This document shows, piece by piece, positions 16,229-24,538 of a stretch of DNA of 64,000 nt. The stretch's first letter is position 1, and every line of letters starts with the position of its first letter. Source of the stretch: an uncultured Clostridia bacterium (GTDB lineage Bacteria > Bacillota > Clostridia > Monoglobales > Monoglobaceae). A model generated the notes under the pieces. That model ran no database searches. It saw nothing but the letters and a program-made list of their open reading frames with translations, and was not told the DNA's origin. The position numbers and the translations under genes are program-made. The stretch is from positions 1 to 64,000 of the forward strand of contig CAKSIW010000002.1 in NCBI GenBank assembly GCA_934463175.1, read 5' to 3'.

Positions 16229-17029
16229 CTAAATGAACGCAACAAGGCTGACCGCCATGACAGCCATACCTGCAATTAATCCGTAGATTGACAAATTATG
16301 CTCACCGTATCCTTCAGCGGACGGAAGCAATTCATTGACCGAGATGAACACCATAATCCCTGCAATCATTGCAAAGATGACCGAGTTGAGCGTTTCACCG
16401 ATGAACGGTGCAAGAATGACATAGCCGATAATTGCACCCACAGGCTCCGCCAGACCCGATACAAAGGAATAGATGAACGCTTTTTTCTTGTTGCCCGTTG
16501 CGAAATATACGGGGACTGCAACCGCAATGCCCTCGGGAATGTTGTGAATCGCAATCGCGACCACAATCGGCAGTGCAAGCACAGGCGATGAAATTGCCGA
16601 CATGAAGGTTGCCATGCCCTCGGGAAAATTATGTATTCCCAGCGCAAGTGCCGTGACCAATCCTGTCCGCAGCAGTCTTTTGTCGCAGTCTCCTCCCTCC
16701 GTGCAGCCGTGTTCCTGCTCATCTCCGTCCGAAACACGCGGCTCGGGAATGAATCTGTCAATGACCGCAATAATCAATATTCCGCAGAAAAACGCCGCAT
16801 ATGTGTATATTGTTCCGCATTTTTCCCCGAACTGCAAGGTCAGGTGCGAAAGAGCCTTTGCAAAAAGCTCAACGAATGACACATAAATCATAACACCTGC
16901 GGAAATTCCGAGAGTGAATGCAAGAAACCGTTTGTTGGTTTTTTTGGAAATGAAAGCCGTCAGTCCGCCTATGCCTGTTGCCATACCTGCAACGGCGGTC
17001 AGAATAACGGCTATTGCTTCATTACTCAT
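16229..17029 (-). CDS. ZIP family metal transporter (ZupT-like)
   Basis: A 266-residue protein with eight predicted membrane segments. The metal-path motifs are intact: HNFPEG near residue 143 and HNIPEG near 173, plus VELFAKAL and a Cys/Asp/Glu-rich cytoplasmic loop (EQEHGCTEGGDCD) near 110 that could bind metal. It is expected to import zinc or other divalent ions. It has its own flanking terminators, and no metalloregulator gene lies beside it. Confidence 0.93.
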   Translation of the reverse strand: MSNEAIAVILTAVAGMATGIGGLTAFISKKTNKRFLAFTLGISAGVMIYVSFVELFAKALSHLTLQFGEKCGTIYTYAAFFCGILIIAVIDRFIPEPRVSDGDEQEHGCTEGGDCDKRLLRTGLVTALALGIHNFPEGMATFMSAISSPVLALPIVVAIAIHNIPEGIAVAVPVYFATGNKKKAFIYSFVSGLAEPVGAIIGYVILAPFIGETLNSVIFAMIAGIMVFISVNELLPSAEGYGEHNLSIYGLIAGMAVMAVSLVAFI

Positions 17030-17115
17030 GATATACCGTTACCACCTTCCGTGAAATTGAGCGGCAAAAGCCCCTCTTGTTAACATATTATACAATTTCA
17101 CGGATTTTGCGACAT

Positions 17116-17164
17116 AAAAAAGCGGTACACCGCGCGTGCATTTCCGCACACACGGCATACCGCC
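17116..17164 (-). terminator. Terminator after the CD1247-type gene
   Basis: Minus-strand GCGGTA and TACCGC enclose a further GTGTGC/TGCACG stem, followed by six T. Confidence 0.8.
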
Positions 17165-17178
17165 GTCACTGCATATTC

Positions 17179-17592
17179 TTAGTCGTCACAGCTGTCACAG
17201 TCTCCGTCACAGCCCTCGCAGTCACAGTCAAAATCAAACTCGATTATTTCGCCGCAATTCGGGCAAACAACCTCGCCTTCGTCCAAATCGTCCTCGGTGA
17301 CAATGATTTCCTCACCGCAGTTCTCGCAGGTTATCTGGAACTCATCTTCGTCATCATAATCGGCATAATCATCAAAAACCTCGTTTCCGATGACATCAAC
17401 CTCCTCTTCAAGCTCATCAATCTTGTCCGCAATGAAGCCCTGCTCCTGGTCGATTGAGTCAAGCTCTGCCGTTGTTTCCGAAAGAAGATTTATTATCTCG
17501 TCCAAAAGCCTGCCCTCGGTTGTTTCCTTGTCAAGCTTCATTCCGTCTGCCAAGCCCTTGATATAAGCCGCACGGTTTGTCAGTTCTGACAT
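17179..17592 (-). CDS. CD1247-type acidic zinc-ribbon protein
   Basis: A 137-residue, very acidic protein. Residues 1-75 are helical (SELTNRAAYIKGLADGMKLD is the typical CD1247 N-terminus) with a coiled-coil-like part. Residues 88-115 form a zinc ribbon of two CxxC pairs (CENCGEE, CPNCGE). The tail CDCEGCDGDCDSCDD adds five closely spaced cysteines among Asp residues, likely another metal site. Function is unknown in this family. It follows efp on the same strand across a palindromic element. Confidence 0.8.
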   Translation of the reverse strand: MSELTNRAAYIKGLADGMKLDKETTEGRLLDEIINLLSETTAELDSIDQEQGFIADKIDELEEEVDVIGNEVFDDYADYDDEDEFQITCENCGEEIIVTEDDLDEGEVVCPNCGEIIEFDFDCDCEGCDGDCDSCDD

Positions 17593-17617
17593 CTTTTTTC
17601 CTCCTTGTGAATCATAT

Positions 17618-17673
17618 TAACCTAATGTTAGTTATCCTGCCTTAATCGGGTTCAGATAGCTAATCTCAGGTTA
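17618..17673. repeat. Imperfect palindromic element, copy A
   Basis: Arms of 19 bases (17618-17636 and 17655-17673) match at 15 positions when one is reversed and complemented. It fills the gap between efp and the CD1247-type gene, and its right arm contains the efp stop codon. It shares the core TTAGTTATCC followed by CCTTAA and CGG with copy B at 46906-46957. Confidence 0.55.
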
Positions 17674-18225
17674 TACTCTCGAGAGATACTCCGCGGTTCT
17701 CGTGTCAATTTTAATTTTGTCGCCCTCGTTGATGAACATGGGAACATTTATTGTTGCCCCTGTCTCAACAGTTGCGGGCTTTGTTACGTTTGACGCGGTG
17801 TTGCCCTTCACGCCCGGCTCTGTTGCCGTGACCTCAAGCTCAACAAAGGTCGGCGGCTCAACCGCAAACACATTGCCCTTGTATGAAAGCATTGTCACCG
17901 TCATATTTTCCTTAACGAACTTGAGAGCGTCTCCCAGCTGATCCTGGCTGAGCGGAATCTGCTCATAGTCCTGATCCATGAAGTAGTAAAGACCGCCGTC
18001 TTCATAGAGATACTCCATGTCCTTTCTTTCAATGTGTGCCTTTTCAACCTTTTCGGTCGGATTAAAGGTTCTTTCAACAACAGAACCCGTAATTACGTTT
18101 TTCATTTTTGTTCTTACGAACGCAGCACCCTTGCCGGGCTTAACATGCTGAAATTCAACAACCTGATAAACATTGCCTTCAAACTCGAAAGTAATGCCGT
18201 TTCTGAATTCACCTGCTGATATCAT
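17671..18225 (-). CDS. efp: Elongation factor P
   Basis: A 184-residue three-domain protein of normal length. It binds stalled ribosomes and speeds peptide-bond formation at polyproline stretches. The N-terminus [17 protein letters not shown], the [15 protein letters not shown] loop (whose Lys is the modified tip in some species) and the C-terminal end [19 protein letters not shown] are typical. The start is set at 18225, after AGGAGG, rather than 7 codons upstream. Confidence 0.97.
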   Translation of the reverse strand: MISAGEFRNGITFEFEGNVYQVVEFQHVKPGKGAAFVRTKMKNVITGSVVERTFNPTEKVEKAHIERKDMEYLYEDGGLYYFMDQDYEQIPLSQDQLGDALKFVKENMTVTMLSYKGNVFAVEPPTFVELEVTATEPGVKGNTASNVTKPATVETGATINVPMFINEGDKIKIDTRTAEYLSRV

Positions 18226-18267
18226 TGGTATTCCCTCCTGATTCATTTTTTATTATTATTTTATTAT

Positions 18268-18296
18268 ATTGTATACTACTATTGAAAAAAAATCAA
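18268..18296 (-). promoter_or_regulatory. Putative efp promoter
   Basis: Minus-strand TTGATT (18291-18296), 17 bases, TACAAT (18268-18273), in an AT-rich gap 43 bases before the start. Confidence 0.5.
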
Positions 18297-18338
18297 GTAA
18301 AATTTTATAATATGTCAAAAATATGGAAAACTTTCGTC

Positions 18339-19388
18339 TCAAAGCTCCAAAAGAGCCTTGTCCGCATGTGTAAAATTCAGGCAGCCGCCCGATTTGACGC
18401 AAACCATATCCTCAATTCTGACACCGCCGAAATCGGGAACATATATTCCCGGCTCGCAGGTCACAATCATGTTTTCTTCAAGAACCGTGTCCGACCTCGG
18501 AGAAAGGTTTGGCAGCTCATGAATCAGCAAGCCGACACCGTGTCCGAGAGAATGCCCGAAAAATCTTCCGTAGCCTGCCTTCTCAATCACATTCCGCGCC
18601 GCTCTGTCCGCCTCACGTGCGCAGACCCCCGCGCGAATTGTGTTAAGTCCCGTCTTTTGTGCTTCAAGCACCGTTTGATAGATTTTCTTCTGCTCCGCAT
18701 TTGCCTTGCCGACAACAACCGTCCTTGTCATATCGGAGCAATATCCGCGGTATATGCAGCCGAAATCCATTGTCACAAAATCGCCGTACTCAATTTTCTT
18801 TTCATCGGGTCTGCCGTGAGGAAGGCTTGATTTCTTTCCCGACACAACAATCGTGTCAAACGATGTTCCCTCGCCGCCAAGACGGCGCATATATCCCTCA
18901 AGCTCATATGCAAGCTCCGCCTCGCTCACGCCCGGACGGATATGCGCAAGAATTTTCTCATATGCGCACGACGCAATCTCCTCCGCTTTTGCAAGAAGCT
19001 CAATTTCAGCCCCGCACTTGACCGCGCGCTGCGTGTCAAGTCTCTCCGACGCTGCACAAAACCGCACTCCCTCTGCCGCTCCGCGCAGCTTTTCAAAGGT
19101 TGAAACACACATTGACGCGTCCTCAAACAAAAGCTCGGATATGCCATGCTCACGCACATATTCCGCAGCTGCGGCAATCCAGCTTCCGGCATTTATAACC
19201 TCAAAATTTTTTGCCTCGTCCGCCGCCTGCTCAACATACCGTGAATCGGTGAACAAGGCTCTCCTGTCCTGTGTTATGATGACCGCGCCCTCGCCGCCCG
19301 AAAATCCGCTGAAATATCTCATATTATGCGGTGACGTCAAAAGCACGCCGCACTTTTCAGACACAAATTCACTCAGTTTTGAAATCAT
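18339..19388 (-). CDS. Xaa-Pro peptidase, M24 family
   Basis: A 349-residue metallopeptidase (PepQ/YpdF-like) that cleaves bonds before proline in peptides. Residues 1-125 are the creatinase N-terminal domain; the pita-bread domain has the five metal ligands in MDFGCIYRGYCSDMTRT, GHSLGHGVGLLIHE, CEPGIY and VRIEDM. Start at 19388 is chosen for AGGAGG. It overlaps the upstream endonuclease IV-like gene by 20 bases and ends the rpsU-yqeY-yqeG run. Confidence 0.92.
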   Translation of the reverse strand: MISKLSEFVSEKCGVLLTSPHNMRYFSGFSGGEGAVIITQDRRALFTDSRYVEQAADEAKNFEVINAGSWIAAAAEYVREHGISELLFEDASMCVSTFEKLRGAAEGVRFCAASERLDTQRAVKCGAEIELLAKAEEIASCAYEKILAHIRPGVSEAELAYELEGYMRRLGGEGTSFDTIVVSGKKSSLPHGRPDEKKIEYGDFVTMDFGCIYRGYCSDMTRTVVVGKANAEQKKIYQTVLEAQKTGLNTIRAGVCAREADRAARNVIEKAGYGRFFGHSLGHGVGLLIHELPNLSPRSDTVLEENMIVTCEPGIYVPDFGGVRIEDMVCVKSGGCLNFTHADKALLEL

Positions 19389-20238
19389 CGCATATCCTCC
19401 TGTAAATCTCCGAAAGCTGCACCGCGTCACGCGTCTGAGAACCGCGCGACTCGCATATTATCGTCGGCGAAAGTCCGCGCGCGGCAGCAATCCGCGCAAT
19501 CGGGTCAAACTCAGGTTCAAACTCCGTTTCATCAAAGCGGTGGTGTTTTTTCTCACCGCACGCTGTGTATTCGATTCTGCTGTAGTGTGCATGAAACCGC
19601 TCTCCGCGTGCGCGTCCGAGCTTTGAGGCAATCAGGTCAAATATTTTTGCATAGTCCTCATCGTGCTTCAGGCAGCCGCCCCCACGTGCGTTAACGTGTC
19701 CGAAATCTATGGTCGGAATCAGTCTTTCACTGATTGAACACAGCTCAACAACCTCTTCAACCGTCCCGAGCTGGTTCACCTTGCCCATTGTTTCGGGGCA
19801 AATTGCAATACCGCCAAAGCCTGCCACCTCCGCCGCTCTCAATGCTCTGCCGAGGGTGTCCTTTGCAAGTGCCAGTGCCTCACGGCGCGTCATACTTCCG
19901 CATGACCCCGAGTGAACGACAATTCTTTCCGCGTCCATGCATTTTGCCGCATTCAGCGTTTGCAAAATATAGTCAATGCTTCTGTCACGCTTTTCCGCGT
20001 CCTCCGACGAAAGGCTGATGTAATACGGCGCATGAACCGAAAGCCGCACTCCGCACCGCTTCGCATTTTCACCAAGCTTTTCTGCCGCCTCGTCCGAAAT
20101 TTTAACGCCCTTTCCGCACTGATATTCATATGCGCCGAGTCCGTGCTTCATCACCCATTCGGGAGCCTCGAGCGACGATTTGCCTCCCGATGCATAAAAA
20201 TCCTCACAGTTTCCTGCCGGTCCGAACAATGCTGCCAT
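19369..20238 (-). CDS. Endonuclease IV-like TIM-barrel protein
   Basis: A 289-residue protein of the AP endonuclease 2/xylose isomerase-like TIM barrel. Typical metal ligands of deoxyribonuclease IV are seen: VHAPYY, VVHSGS, CPETMG, DFGHVNA, HAHYSRIEY and ICESRG. It is expected to nick DNA at abasic sites. The first strand lacks a strong endonuclease IV start, so another hydrolase or isomerase use of the fold is possible. It lies six bases after yqeG. Confidence 0.85.
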   Translation of the reverse strand: MAALFGPAGNCEDFYASGGKSSLEAPEWVMKHGLGAYEYQCGKGVKISDEAAEKLGENAKRCGVRLSVHAPYYISLSSEDAEKRDRSIDYILQTLNAAKCMDAERIVVHSGSCGSMTRREALALAKDTLGRALRAAEVAGFGGIAICPETMGKVNQLGTVEEVVELCSISERLIPTIDFGHVNARGGGCLKHDEDYAKIFDLIASKLGRARGERFHAHYSRIEYTACGEKKHHRFDETEFEPEFDPIARIAAARGLSPTIICESRGSQTRDAVQLSEIYRRICDDFKTE

Positions 20239-20244
20239 AGCTCT

Positions 20245-20748
20245 CTACCTCCGATCGCGGTATTCCGTCTTTCCGAGAATTTTTCTTTCAAACCTGCGCT
20301 TGAACTTCACAAAGCCGTCCTCCTTCTCGGAAATCGGAGTGACAAGCACCGTGAACATTCCGAGGGCATTTCCGCCCCATATGTCTGTGAACAGCTGATC
20401 GCCGACAAGTGCAGCTTGCTTTGGCAAAACACCCATTTTGCGGCACGCACGCCTGAGCTGAAAGCCGATCGGCTTTGCGGCTCGGCTTATCCACCGCACT
20501 CCTGCCGCCGCCGCAAACGACTCAACACGCTTTCTGCTGTTGTTTGAAACAAAATAAATGCCGAAGCCCCGTGCTTTCAAGCCGTCAAGCCAGCCCTTGA
20601 TTTCCGTGTCGGGAACCGACTGCGCATATGTTGCAAGCGTGTTGTCAATGTCGAATATAAAGGCGCGGACGCCTGCGTTCCAAAGCCTGTCCGCGTCAAT
20701 TTCAAAAACAGTGTCAAGCTGAAGGCTCGGCAAAAAAAGCTTTCTCAT
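20245..20748 (-). CDS. yqeG: YqeG family HAD IIIA-type phosphatase
   Basis: A 167-residue HAD protein. The catalytic motif is FDIDNTLATY (about residue 31), then FVSNNSRKRVE and KPIGFQLRRACRKMG, and VGDQLFTDIWGGNALG supplies motif IV. Related phosphatases include YrfG and mitochondrial PGP phosphatase; the substrate here is unknown. The start is placed at 20748, which has GGAGG upstream. Confidence 0.9.
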   Translation of the reverse strand: MRKLFLPSLQLDTVFEIDADRLWNAGVRAFIFDIDNTLATYAQSVPDTEIKGWLDGLKARGFGIYFVSNNSRKRVESFAAAAGVRWISRAAKPIGFQLRRACRKMGVLPKQAALVGDQLFTDIWGGNALGMFTVLVTPISEKEDGFVKFKRRFERKILGKTEYRDRR

Positions 20749-20768
20749 GTTTCGTCCTCCGCGACCAA

Positions 20769-21212
20769 TCACGAAAGCTTTGCCTTCACAATTGCATTTA
20801 TCTCCTTGCCGTCCGCTCTGCCGCGCACCGCAGGCATAACATATGCCATGATTTTTCCCATATCCTTCATTGAAGCCACGCCCGTCTTTTCAATTGCGTC
20901 TGTCACAATTGCTTCAAGCTCTTCATGGCTCAGCTGTTCGGGAAGATATGCAAGCAGAATTTCAATTTCACGGTTTATGTCCGCAATCAGATCCTCTCTG
21001 CCGCTCTTTTCATATTCGGGCAGAACATCGCGGCGGCGTTTCAGCTCCTTTGCGATGACATCCAGAATACCCTCATCGCCAAGCTCGGTTTTGTTATCCT
21101 TTTCAAATTGCAGAACCGCACTGCGAACCATCTGAACCGTGTTTTTGCGGATTATGTCCTTTTCCTTCATTGCCGATTTTAAATCTTCCATAAGCTTTTC
21201 CTTGAGTGCCAT
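20769..21212 (-). CDS. yqeY: GatB/YqeY domain-containing protein
   Basis: A 147-residue protein with the whole YqeY fold: LKEKLMEDLKSAMKEKD, then IRKNTVQMVRSAVLQFE, LLAYLPEQLSHEELEAIV and the end KDMGKIMAYVMPAVRGRADG. It is related to the tail domain of tRNA amidotransferase subunit B; its role is not settled. It follows rpsU, as in many Firmicutes, with a hairpin between them. Confidence 0.95.
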   Translation of the reverse strand: MALKEKLMEDLKSAMKEKDIIRKNTVQMVRSAVLQFEKDNKTELGDEGILDVIAKELKRRRDVLPEYEKSGREDLIADINREIEILLAYLPEQLSHEELEAIVTDAIEKTGVASMKDMGKIMAYVMPAVRGRADGKEINAIVKAKLS

Positions 21213-21237
21213 AGCTAAATTACCTCCCATTATAAAT

Positions 21238-21268
21238 TTAAAAGCCGCCCTTAAAACTCGGGCGGCCT
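21238..21268 (-). terminator. Terminator or attenuator after rpsU
   Basis: Minus-strand GGCCGCCC pairs with GGGCGGCT, followed by TTTTAAATTT. Partial readthrough would give more S21 than downstream products. Confidence 0.75.
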
Positions 21269-21284
21269 TACATACATGAAAAAA

Positions 21285-21461
21285 TTATCTGAACTTACGC
21301 TTTCTCGCAGCCTCTGATTTTTTCTTGCGCTTTACACTGGGTTTTTCATAATGCTCTCTTTTTCTGACCTCTGATAAAACACCCGCTTTTACGCATGAAC
21401 GCTTAAAACGGCGAAGCGCGCTGTCCAATGATTCGTTATCCTTAACTCTGATTTCAGCCAT
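21285..21461 (-). CDS. rpsU: 30S ribosomal protein S21
   Basis: A 58-residue basic protein, the normal S21 length: [20 protein letters not shown] then [20 protein letters not shown]. It binds the small subunit near the anti-Shine-Dalgarno sequence. Start at 21461 has a GGAGGG site. First gene of the run with yqeY, yqeG, the endonuclease IV-like gene and the peptidase. Confidence 0.97.
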   Translation of the reverse strand: MAEIRVKDNESLDSALRRFKRSCVKAGVLSEVRKREHYEKPSVKRKKKSEAARKRKFR

Positions 21462-21541
21462 TACTGGTTTCCCTCCCTCCAAAATAAATTGGAAATGTGG
21501 ATTGTCTTTTGTCAAACAAGCTATAAAAATTCTACCTGTAT

Positions 21542-21570
21542 ATTATAACGGCTTTTCATCATTATGTCAA
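21542..21570 (-). promoter_or_regulatory. rpsU promoter
   Basis: Minus-strand TTGACA (21565-21570), 17 bases, TATAAT (21542-21547): full consensus, about 80 bases before the start codon. Confidence 0.88.
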
Positions 21571-21611
21571 GTATAATCAAAAAAATTTTTCTTTTTGTCG
21601 GAATTTTTATT

Positions 21612-22241
21612 TTATTTTTTCCCGAAACCGCCCTGCAAAGCACCAATTGCCCATTCGCGGTTAATCTCGCAAGAATTTCCGCCGCAAATCCCCGCAAGCT
21701 GCCCCTTGACAGCCTCATATGCGTCCGCCGAAAGGCTTGCGCGGCAGTTCATGTCGTTCCCCGTGATGATGTAAAAATTCACGCTGCCGTCCTCCGCATT
21801 TTTTCCGCTGTAGTATATCCCGAGAATTTCCGCATTCGGGTGTTCCTCCGCATACTGATCCTCCAGCATGATTTTATATAGCTCGGTCACGCGGTCGTCC
21901 ACGCCGTCCTCAAGCTGTGCCGCCTTTTCCGCAAGCTCGTTAATCGTCCGCACAACGCGCAGTGTGCAGCCCTCAACCTCCGGCGAATACTCCGCCGGCA
22001 CTGCGTCCTTGTCCGTCACAAGCGCAATCACAGCCGACTTTTCGCTGTCAATCAGACGGCAGTCATACGCCGTGAGGATTTCCTCGCCGCAGTTCGGGCA
22101 GTGAAACCGAAACAGCTCCCTGCTGAACAATGCCTCCTTCAGCTCGGGGTTTTCGCACACATCAATCACCGTGCATATTTCAAACGGCGCCTCCTCAACA
22201 CAGGCAGGACAGGTCACCGTCTTAATCTCCTTGCGTGTCAT
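21612..22241 (-). CDS. CpXC domain protein
   Basis: A 209-residue protein. Two cysteine pairs, CPAC (about 11-14) and CPNC (about 48-51), frame the CpXC zinc-finger-like domain; a second helical domain follows (TRINELAEKAAQLEDGVDDR and KIMLEDQYAEEHP). Function is unknown. It follows metA by 15 bases and is likely in that transcript. Confidence 0.8.
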   Translation of the reverse strand: MTRKEIKTVTCPACVEEAPFEICTVIDVCENPELKEALFSRELFRFHCPNCGEEILTAYDCRLIDSEKSAVIALVTDKDAVPAEYSPEVEGCTLRVVRTINELAEKAAQLEDGVDDRVTELYKIMLEDQYAEEHPNAEILGIYYSGKNAEDGSVNFYIITGNDMNCRASLSADAYEAVKGQLAGICGGNSCEINREWAIGALQGGFGKK

Positions 22242-22256
22242 TTTTCCGCACTCCCT

Positions 22257-23183
22257 TCACTTTGTTATTGTCTTAATGTCATACGGCGTTGTCTGATATA
22301 CAAAATAGTTCAGCCAGTTTGAATACAAAAGATTCGCGTGGGCACGCCAGCTCATCTGCGGTGCGCGTTCGGGGTCGTCGTTCGGAAAATAGTTTTTCGG
22401 AACTTCAATATCAAGTCCGCGGCTCACATCACGCAGATACTCCTTTTTCAGCGTATCCGCGTCATATTCCGAATGTCCCGTGATGAAAAAACGCCGTTCG
22501 TTTTTGTCGGTTATGATATAAACCCCCGCTTCATCGGATTTTGCCAGTATTTCAAGCGCAGGCACCTTTGCGATGTCCTCCTCTGAAATGCCCGTATGCC
22601 GCGAATGGGGAACCATGAAGGTGTCATCAAAGCCGCGGAGCAGAATTTTGTGCCGCTTTTCAGGTATGACATGGTGTTCAAACACCCCGAAAACCTTTTT
22701 CGGCATTGTCCGTTTCGGGATTCCGTAATGATAATAAAGTGCCGCCTGTGCGCCCCAGCATATATGGAAGGTTGAGGTCACATTTTCCTTTGACCATTCC
22801 ATAATTTCGCAAAGCTCTTTCCAATAGTCAACGTCCTCAAACCTAAGAGTTTCAACAGGTGCACCCGTCACAATCATTCCGTCAAACTTGCAGTCTCTGA
22901 TGTCGTCAAATGTGCTGTAGAAGGTTTCAATGTGGCTTTTTGACGTGTTTTTCGAGACATGCGATTTCATATGCACAAATCTGATGTTAATCTGAAGCGG
23001 CGTGTTTCCAAGCACGCGCAGCAGCTGCGCCTCCGTCTCAAGCTTTGTCGGCATGAGATTCAGAACGGCAATCTCCAGCGGTCTGATGTCCTGCGTCATG
23101 GCGCGCGTTTCGGTTATGACAAATATGTTTTCATTGTTCAGAACTTCAATCGCCGGCAGAGAATCCGAAACTTTAATCGGCAT
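22257..23183 (-). CDS. metA: Homoserine O-acyltransferase, MetA type (probably acetyl-CoA specific)
   Basis: A 308-residue enzyme that activates homoserine for methionine synthesis. The nucleophile is Cys142 in [13 protein letters not shown]; His237 and Glu239 (ITGHSEYD) complete the triad. Residue 111, in GAPVETLRF, is Glu. Published work on the MetA family shows Glu111 gives acetyl-CoA use and Gly111 gives succinyl-CoA use, so this is probably a homoserine O-acetyltransferase despite the usual succinyltransferase label. It has its own promoter, and the leader is too short for an S-box riboswitch. Confidence 0.93.
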   Translation of the reverse strand: MPIKVSDSLPAIEVLNNENIFVITETRAMTQDIRPLEIAVLNLMPTKLETEAQLLRVLGNTPLQINIRFVHMKSHVSKNTSKSHIETFYSTFDDIRDCKFDGMIVTGAPVETLRFEDVDYWKELCEIMEWSKENVTSTFHICWGAQAALYYHYGIPKRTMPKKVFGVFEHHVIPEKRHKILLRGFDDTFMVPHSRHTGISEEDIAKVPALEILAKSDEAGVYIITDKNERRFFITGHSEYDADTLKKEYLRDVSRGLDIEVPKNYFPNDDPERAPQMSWRAHANLLYSNWLNYFVYQTTPYDIKTITK

Positions 23184-23228
23184 AATACAACACTCCCATG
23201 GTTAAACTATCACAATGGATTGTATTTG

Positions 23229-23257
23229 AGTATACCACAAATTGCGGAATATATCAA
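23229..23257 (-). promoter_or_regulatory. metA promoter
   Basis: Minus-strand TTGATA (23252-23257), 17 bases, TATACT (23229-23234), giving a leader of about 40 bases. Confidence 0.75.
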
Positions 23258-23285
23258 CAATAATTTTAAGGAGGCAAAAAAATTT

Positions 23286-23963
23286 ATGGAAAATGATAAA
23301 AAAACAGGCAGTGAGTCCGAGGAGAACCGTCAGATTAAAAACATGGGCAGTGTCCGCACCGATAATTCAAAGGGCAGCATATATTGCCTGAGCATTGTCG
23401 GGCAGATTGAGGGGCATATGAACCTCCCGTCCGACACAAAAACAACAAAATATGAGCATGTCATTCCGACTCTTGTCGAAATTGAGCAGGACGACAGCAT
23501 TGACGGGCTTTTGCTTATGCTCAACACTGTCGGCGGCGATGTTGAAGCAGGGCTTGCCATTGCCGAAATGGTTGCAAGCATGAAAAAGCCGAGTGCCTCA
23601 ATTGTCCTCGGCGGCGGTCACAGCATCGGTGTTCCTCTTGCAGTCTGCACAAGACGCTCCTTCATTGTTCCGTCCGCAACAATGACCATTCACCCAATCA
23701 GAATGAGCGGCACGGTTATCGGTGCTCCGCAGATGTTCAATTATCTCACAAAGGTTCAGGAACGGGTCATCAGCTTTGTTGCGGCGCACTCCTCAATTGA
23801 TTCCGACCGTCTGAGACGGATTATGCTTGAAACCGATGAAATCGCGAACGATGTCGGAACAATTCTTTTCGGTGAGGAGGCGGTGAAATGCGGTCTGATT
23901 GACAGTATGGGCGGGCTTTCGGACGCAATTGACGCACTGCATTCCATGCGCAAGAAAGAATAA
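23286..23963 (+). CDS. ClpP-like serine protease, TepA/YmfB type
   Basis: A 225-residue cytoplasmic ClpP-fold protein. The strand and oxyanion region reads LLLMLNTVGGDVEAGLAIAE, the nucleophile loop GGGHSIGVPLAV and the histidine loop MTIHPIRMSG, the pattern of Bacillus TepA (YmfB). Relatives act in protein turnover or secretion and are often next to ftsK, not seen here. The frame is open upstream into antisense metA, but AAGGAGG ahead of ATG 23286 sets the start. Confidence 0.9.
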   Translation: MENDKKTGSESEENRQIKNMGSVRTDNSKGSIYCLSIVGQIEGHMNLPSDTKTTKYEHVIPTLVEIEQDDSIDGLLLMLNTVGGDVEAGLAIAEMVASMKKPSASIVLGGGHSIGVPLAVCTRRSFIVPSATMTIHPIRMSGTVIGAPQMFNYLTKVQERVISFVAAHSSIDSDRLRRIMLETDEIANDVGTILFGEEAVKCGLIDSMGGLSDAIDALHSMRKKE

Positions 23964-23996
23964 GGTGCGGATAAAATCCGCACCTTATTCTTTCTT
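23952..23996. terminator. Bidirectional terminator between tepA and the repeat-protein gene
   Basis: A 21-bp arm (23952-23972) and its nearly exact complement (23976-23996) around the tepA stop codon, with T-rich ends on both strands. It separates convergent genes. Confidence 0.88.
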
Positions 23997-24006
23997 AAAT
24001 GTGTTC

Positions 24007-24237
24007 TTATTTTTTAAAAGGGTCAAATCCTCCAAATATATTCGGTCGTGTCCCTCCGATCGGTTTGCCGTTTTTCAAAAAATCCTGTCCGCCAAAAACA
24101 TTAGGCATTGAAGTACCTATATGCCGACCATTTTTGAAATAATCATTTCCTCCAAAAACATTTGGTCGCGATGACCCAATTGATTGCCCATTCTTAAAGT
24201 AATCAAAACCACCGAAAATATTTTTTCTGCTAAACAT
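24007..24237 (-). CDS. Small protein of 20-residue FGG-x-D repeats, unknown function
   Basis: A 76-residue protein made almost wholly of three full 20-residue repeats and a partial fourth. The consensus is N-[IV]-F-G-G-x-D-[YF]-[FL]-K-N-G-x-x-I-G-x-[ST]-x-P. There is no signal peptide, membrane segment or cysteine. The DNA repeats (60 bases) have diverged mainly at silent sites, so the protein sequence appears to be kept. AAAGGAG precedes the ATG. It is convergent with tepA and divergent from an XRE gene. No family is recognised; short self-assembling or binding repeats are possible. Confidence 0.7.
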   Translation of the reverse strand: MFSRKNIFGGFDYFKNGQSIGSSRPNVFGGNDYFKNGRHIGTSMPNVFGGQDFLKNGKPIGGTRPNIFGGFDPFKK

Positions 24238-24437
24238 AAATACACACTCCTTTAATTAAAATATCTGCTTATATTGCTCAATACACCATTAACTGACCAT
24301 TTATCACCTTCCTTTACCAATACCAATTCCACATTTATTCCCATTATTTTCTTTATCCTCCGCAAGCTAAGGATCATAAGAGAAACAGAAATTATATAAC
24401 CGCAAAAGAGGTATTTGTTCCGTATTTCTATTATAGC

Positions 24438-24452
24438 AGAGATATTATCTCT
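24438..24452. promoter_or_regulatory. Palindrome between the repeat-protein and XRE genes
   Basis: Perfect 7-bp inverted repeat AGAGATA-T-TATCTCT in a 300-base AT-rich intergenic stretch (24238-24538) that otherwise shows no gene. It could be the operator of the adjacent XRE protein. A weak TTTACA-18-TATTAT promoter for the XRE gene lies just downstream. Confidence 0.4.
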
Positions 24453-24538
24453 TTGTCAATAGTTTTGTGAAATTTTATCTCCATTTTTTATGTTTACAGT
24501 GATTTTATTGTATACTTATTATAAAGAGGTGTTTTAAC

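Noticed and set aside
23184..23228. S-box or other methionine riboswitch ahead of metA
   Set aside because: The predicted leader is only about 40 bases, too short for any SAM riboswitch class of this type.
22959..23285. Upstream extension of the tepA frame
   Set aside because: It is antisense to metA and crosses the metA promoter; a strong ribosome site marks the true start at 23286.
24007..24237. 60-base periodicity read as a CRISPR array
   Set aside because: The units are contiguous, coding and diverged; there are no constant repeats separated by unique spacers.
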